Under the pieces are notes generated by a model. It searched no databases. It was not told the DNA's origin and saw only the letters and a program-made list of their open reading frames with translations. This document shows, one piece after another, positions 62,995 to 64,000 of a DNA stretch of 64,000 bases (position 1 is the first letter of the stretch; every line of letters begins with the position of its first letter). Origin of the DNA: QHXW01 sp035297145 (GTDB lineage Bacteria > Acidobacteriota > Terriglobia > Bryobacterales > Bryobacteraceae); assembly GCA_035297145.1 (NCBI GenBank), contig DATGZN010000115.1, positions 42,566 to 106,565 of the forward strand, in the 5' to 3' direction. The translations under genes were made by a program, and so were the position numbers.

Positions 62995-63830
62995 ATGTTG
63001 GCGGTTGTCTTTCTTGGGGCCTTGTTGCTGCCAGCGGCTCCGGCGCCTCTCCCGCTCAAAGAGGCGTAGGCTCTCCTGGATCAGGGGAAATTGAGCGACG
63101 CCGAGAGCACTGTGCGCCGGTATTTGGACGCGAATGGGGATTCCGCGGACGCACACTACCTGCTGGCCTACGTCCTGTTCAAAGAACAAAAACCAAAAGA
63201 GTCGATCGAGGAATATATGGCGGGCGGACGGTATCGCGCGCCGGGCGCGCTCGAACTGAAGGTGATCGGCTGCGATTATTTCCTGATGGAAGATTACGGC
63301 ACTGCCGACAAATGGCTGACCAAATCGATGGCCCAGCGGTTGCCAAGATTGTGGAAGGCAGCAATCTGCCGCCGCTGGCTGGGTATTCCTGGCGCGCGCA
63401 CCCGGCGAGCCTTGTGCTGGCACTGCGTGTCGGATGTCCATACTGCAGAGCCAGCATGGCTTTTTATGACCGGCTTGAACAAATGGAGAGGAGGGGGGCC
63501 ACAGCTGCTCATCTCGTCGCCGTGTTCGGGGAAAAGCTTCAGCAGGTCACGGGCGAAATACCGGCGTCTATGAATAACCTTCAAACCCTCTCCGAGATCG
63601 ATCTTCCGGGAATCGGTGTTCGGGGCACGCCGACGGTGTTGTTAGTTGACTCGAATGGCACCGTCAGGAGGATATGGCGCGGCATGCTCTCTCCCGACAC
63701 CGAGAGGCAAGTTCTGCTGGCGATTCAGGCCGACCGGTCAGTTGACAGAGCCTCCCCTATCTCGTCAAGCAGACCAGAGGTTAGGAAACCTGCGAAAGCT
63801 GCCGGGGACTGCTGTTCCTTGTCGCCTTGA
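62995..63830 (+). pseudogene. Remnant joining a TPR protein to a thioredoxin-like protein
   Basis: An ATG opens a signal-peptide-like start (LAVVFLGALLLPAAPAP) and then an in-frame TAG at codon 25. The same frame continues well (LLDQGKLSDAESTVRRYLDA, ADAHYLLAYVLFKEQKP) as a TPR segment up to about 63330. From there another frame carries NLPPLAGYSWRAHP, LRVGCPYCRASMAFYDRLEQ and GVRGTPTVLLVDSNG, a thioredoxin-like domain with a CPYC motif and the cis-Pro site. The nonsense codon plus the frame change show decay or a fusion by deletion. Confidence 0.7.
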
Positions 63831-63859
63831 ACTTACGGTCAGTTGAATAAGAAGGAGCC

Positions 63860-64000
63860 ATGGCCCGTCCAGCCCTGCGTATCGAAGTCACAAGCAAGGA
63901 CCAGAAGGCGTTGAGGAAACTGTTGAGCGGCGGTGTGCAGCAGGTGCGGGTCGTCCTGCGGGCCGTCGCGCTCTTGCAGTTGGCCCAAGGCGGTAGCGCG
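63860..64000 (+). CDS. Transposase N-terminus, IS630-like; cut by window end
   Basis: The frame starts with ATG after AAGGAG and is open to the window edge. The 47 visible residues (MARPALRIEVTSKDQKALRK, then LLSGGVQQVRVVLRAVALL) match the N-terminal helix-turn-helix start of IS630-family transposases. The rest lies outside, so completeness cannot be judged. Confidence 0.65.
   Translation, partial: MARPALRIEVTSKDQKALRKLLSGGVQQVRVVLRAVALLQLAQGGSA

Overview
The window looks like chromosomal DNA of an Acidobacteriota bacterium, most likely of the Solibacter/Bryobacterales type. This is an inference from gene content and a fairly high GC content. The markers are an ADOP-type orphan MacB permease coupled to a PadR regulator, an Oar-like TonB-dependent receptor of about 1,140 residues, winged-helix/TPR and kinase/TPR proteins, a HEAT-repeat c-type cytochrome and DUF5995.

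Layout. 1-3.1 kb: the 3' end of a HEAT/cytochrome c gene, then a leftward operon of ECF sigma factor, small membrane anti-sigma-like protein and two membrane proteins. 3.1-5.4 kb: a decayed stretch with a frameshifted hypothetical gene, the 3' half of a tRNA-Lys(UUU) gene and a broken lipase. 5.4-15 kb: mostly housekeeping and accessory genes (ThuA-like, prepilin peptidase, sirtuin, methyltransferase, ADOP permease with PadR, HugZ-like protein, esterase). At 14.9-15.4 kb are two previously unlisted small genes for paralogous double-glycine leader peptides. 15.6-31.3 kb: one tightly coupled rightward Wzx/Wzy-type exopolysaccharide or O-antigen operon (export protein, tyrosine autokinase, CDP-3,6-dideoxyhexose genes, flippase, polymerase, four glycosyltransferases, methyltransferase, initiating phosphoglycosyltransferase).

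31.4-38.6 kb: a secreted repeat protein, a VOC protein, a methyltransferase and the leftward ilvB-ilvN-ilvC-cimA operon. The ilv operon is preceded by a leader peptide rich in Ile, Val and Leu and a strong intrinsic terminator, which is a classical attenuator layout. Just upstream lies an intact 2,138-bp IS1595-family element with 8-bp target duplications. It carries a DUF3800 gene as passenger.

40.7-50.9 kb: GerW-like and cupin genes, a broken Ser/Thr kinase-TPR gene, a class I glutamine amidotransferase, an enolase-superfamily enzyme, a queuosine-precursor transporter, thiG, a Uma2 nuclease, a zeta-toxin-like kinase with a small partner, an ADOP remnant and DUF5995. 51-64 kb: a frameshifted sugar dehydratase/isomerase-like gene, a three-gene operon around a secreted WD40-caspase protein, a winged-helix/TPR regulator, the Oar-like receptor, a broken TPR/thioredoxin remnant and the start of an IS630-like transposase.

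The most interesting items are the ilv attenuator, the paired double-glycine peptides with conserved upstream regions, the IS1595 element with its DUF3800 passenger, the WD40-caspase operon, and a three-copy dispersed intergenic element.
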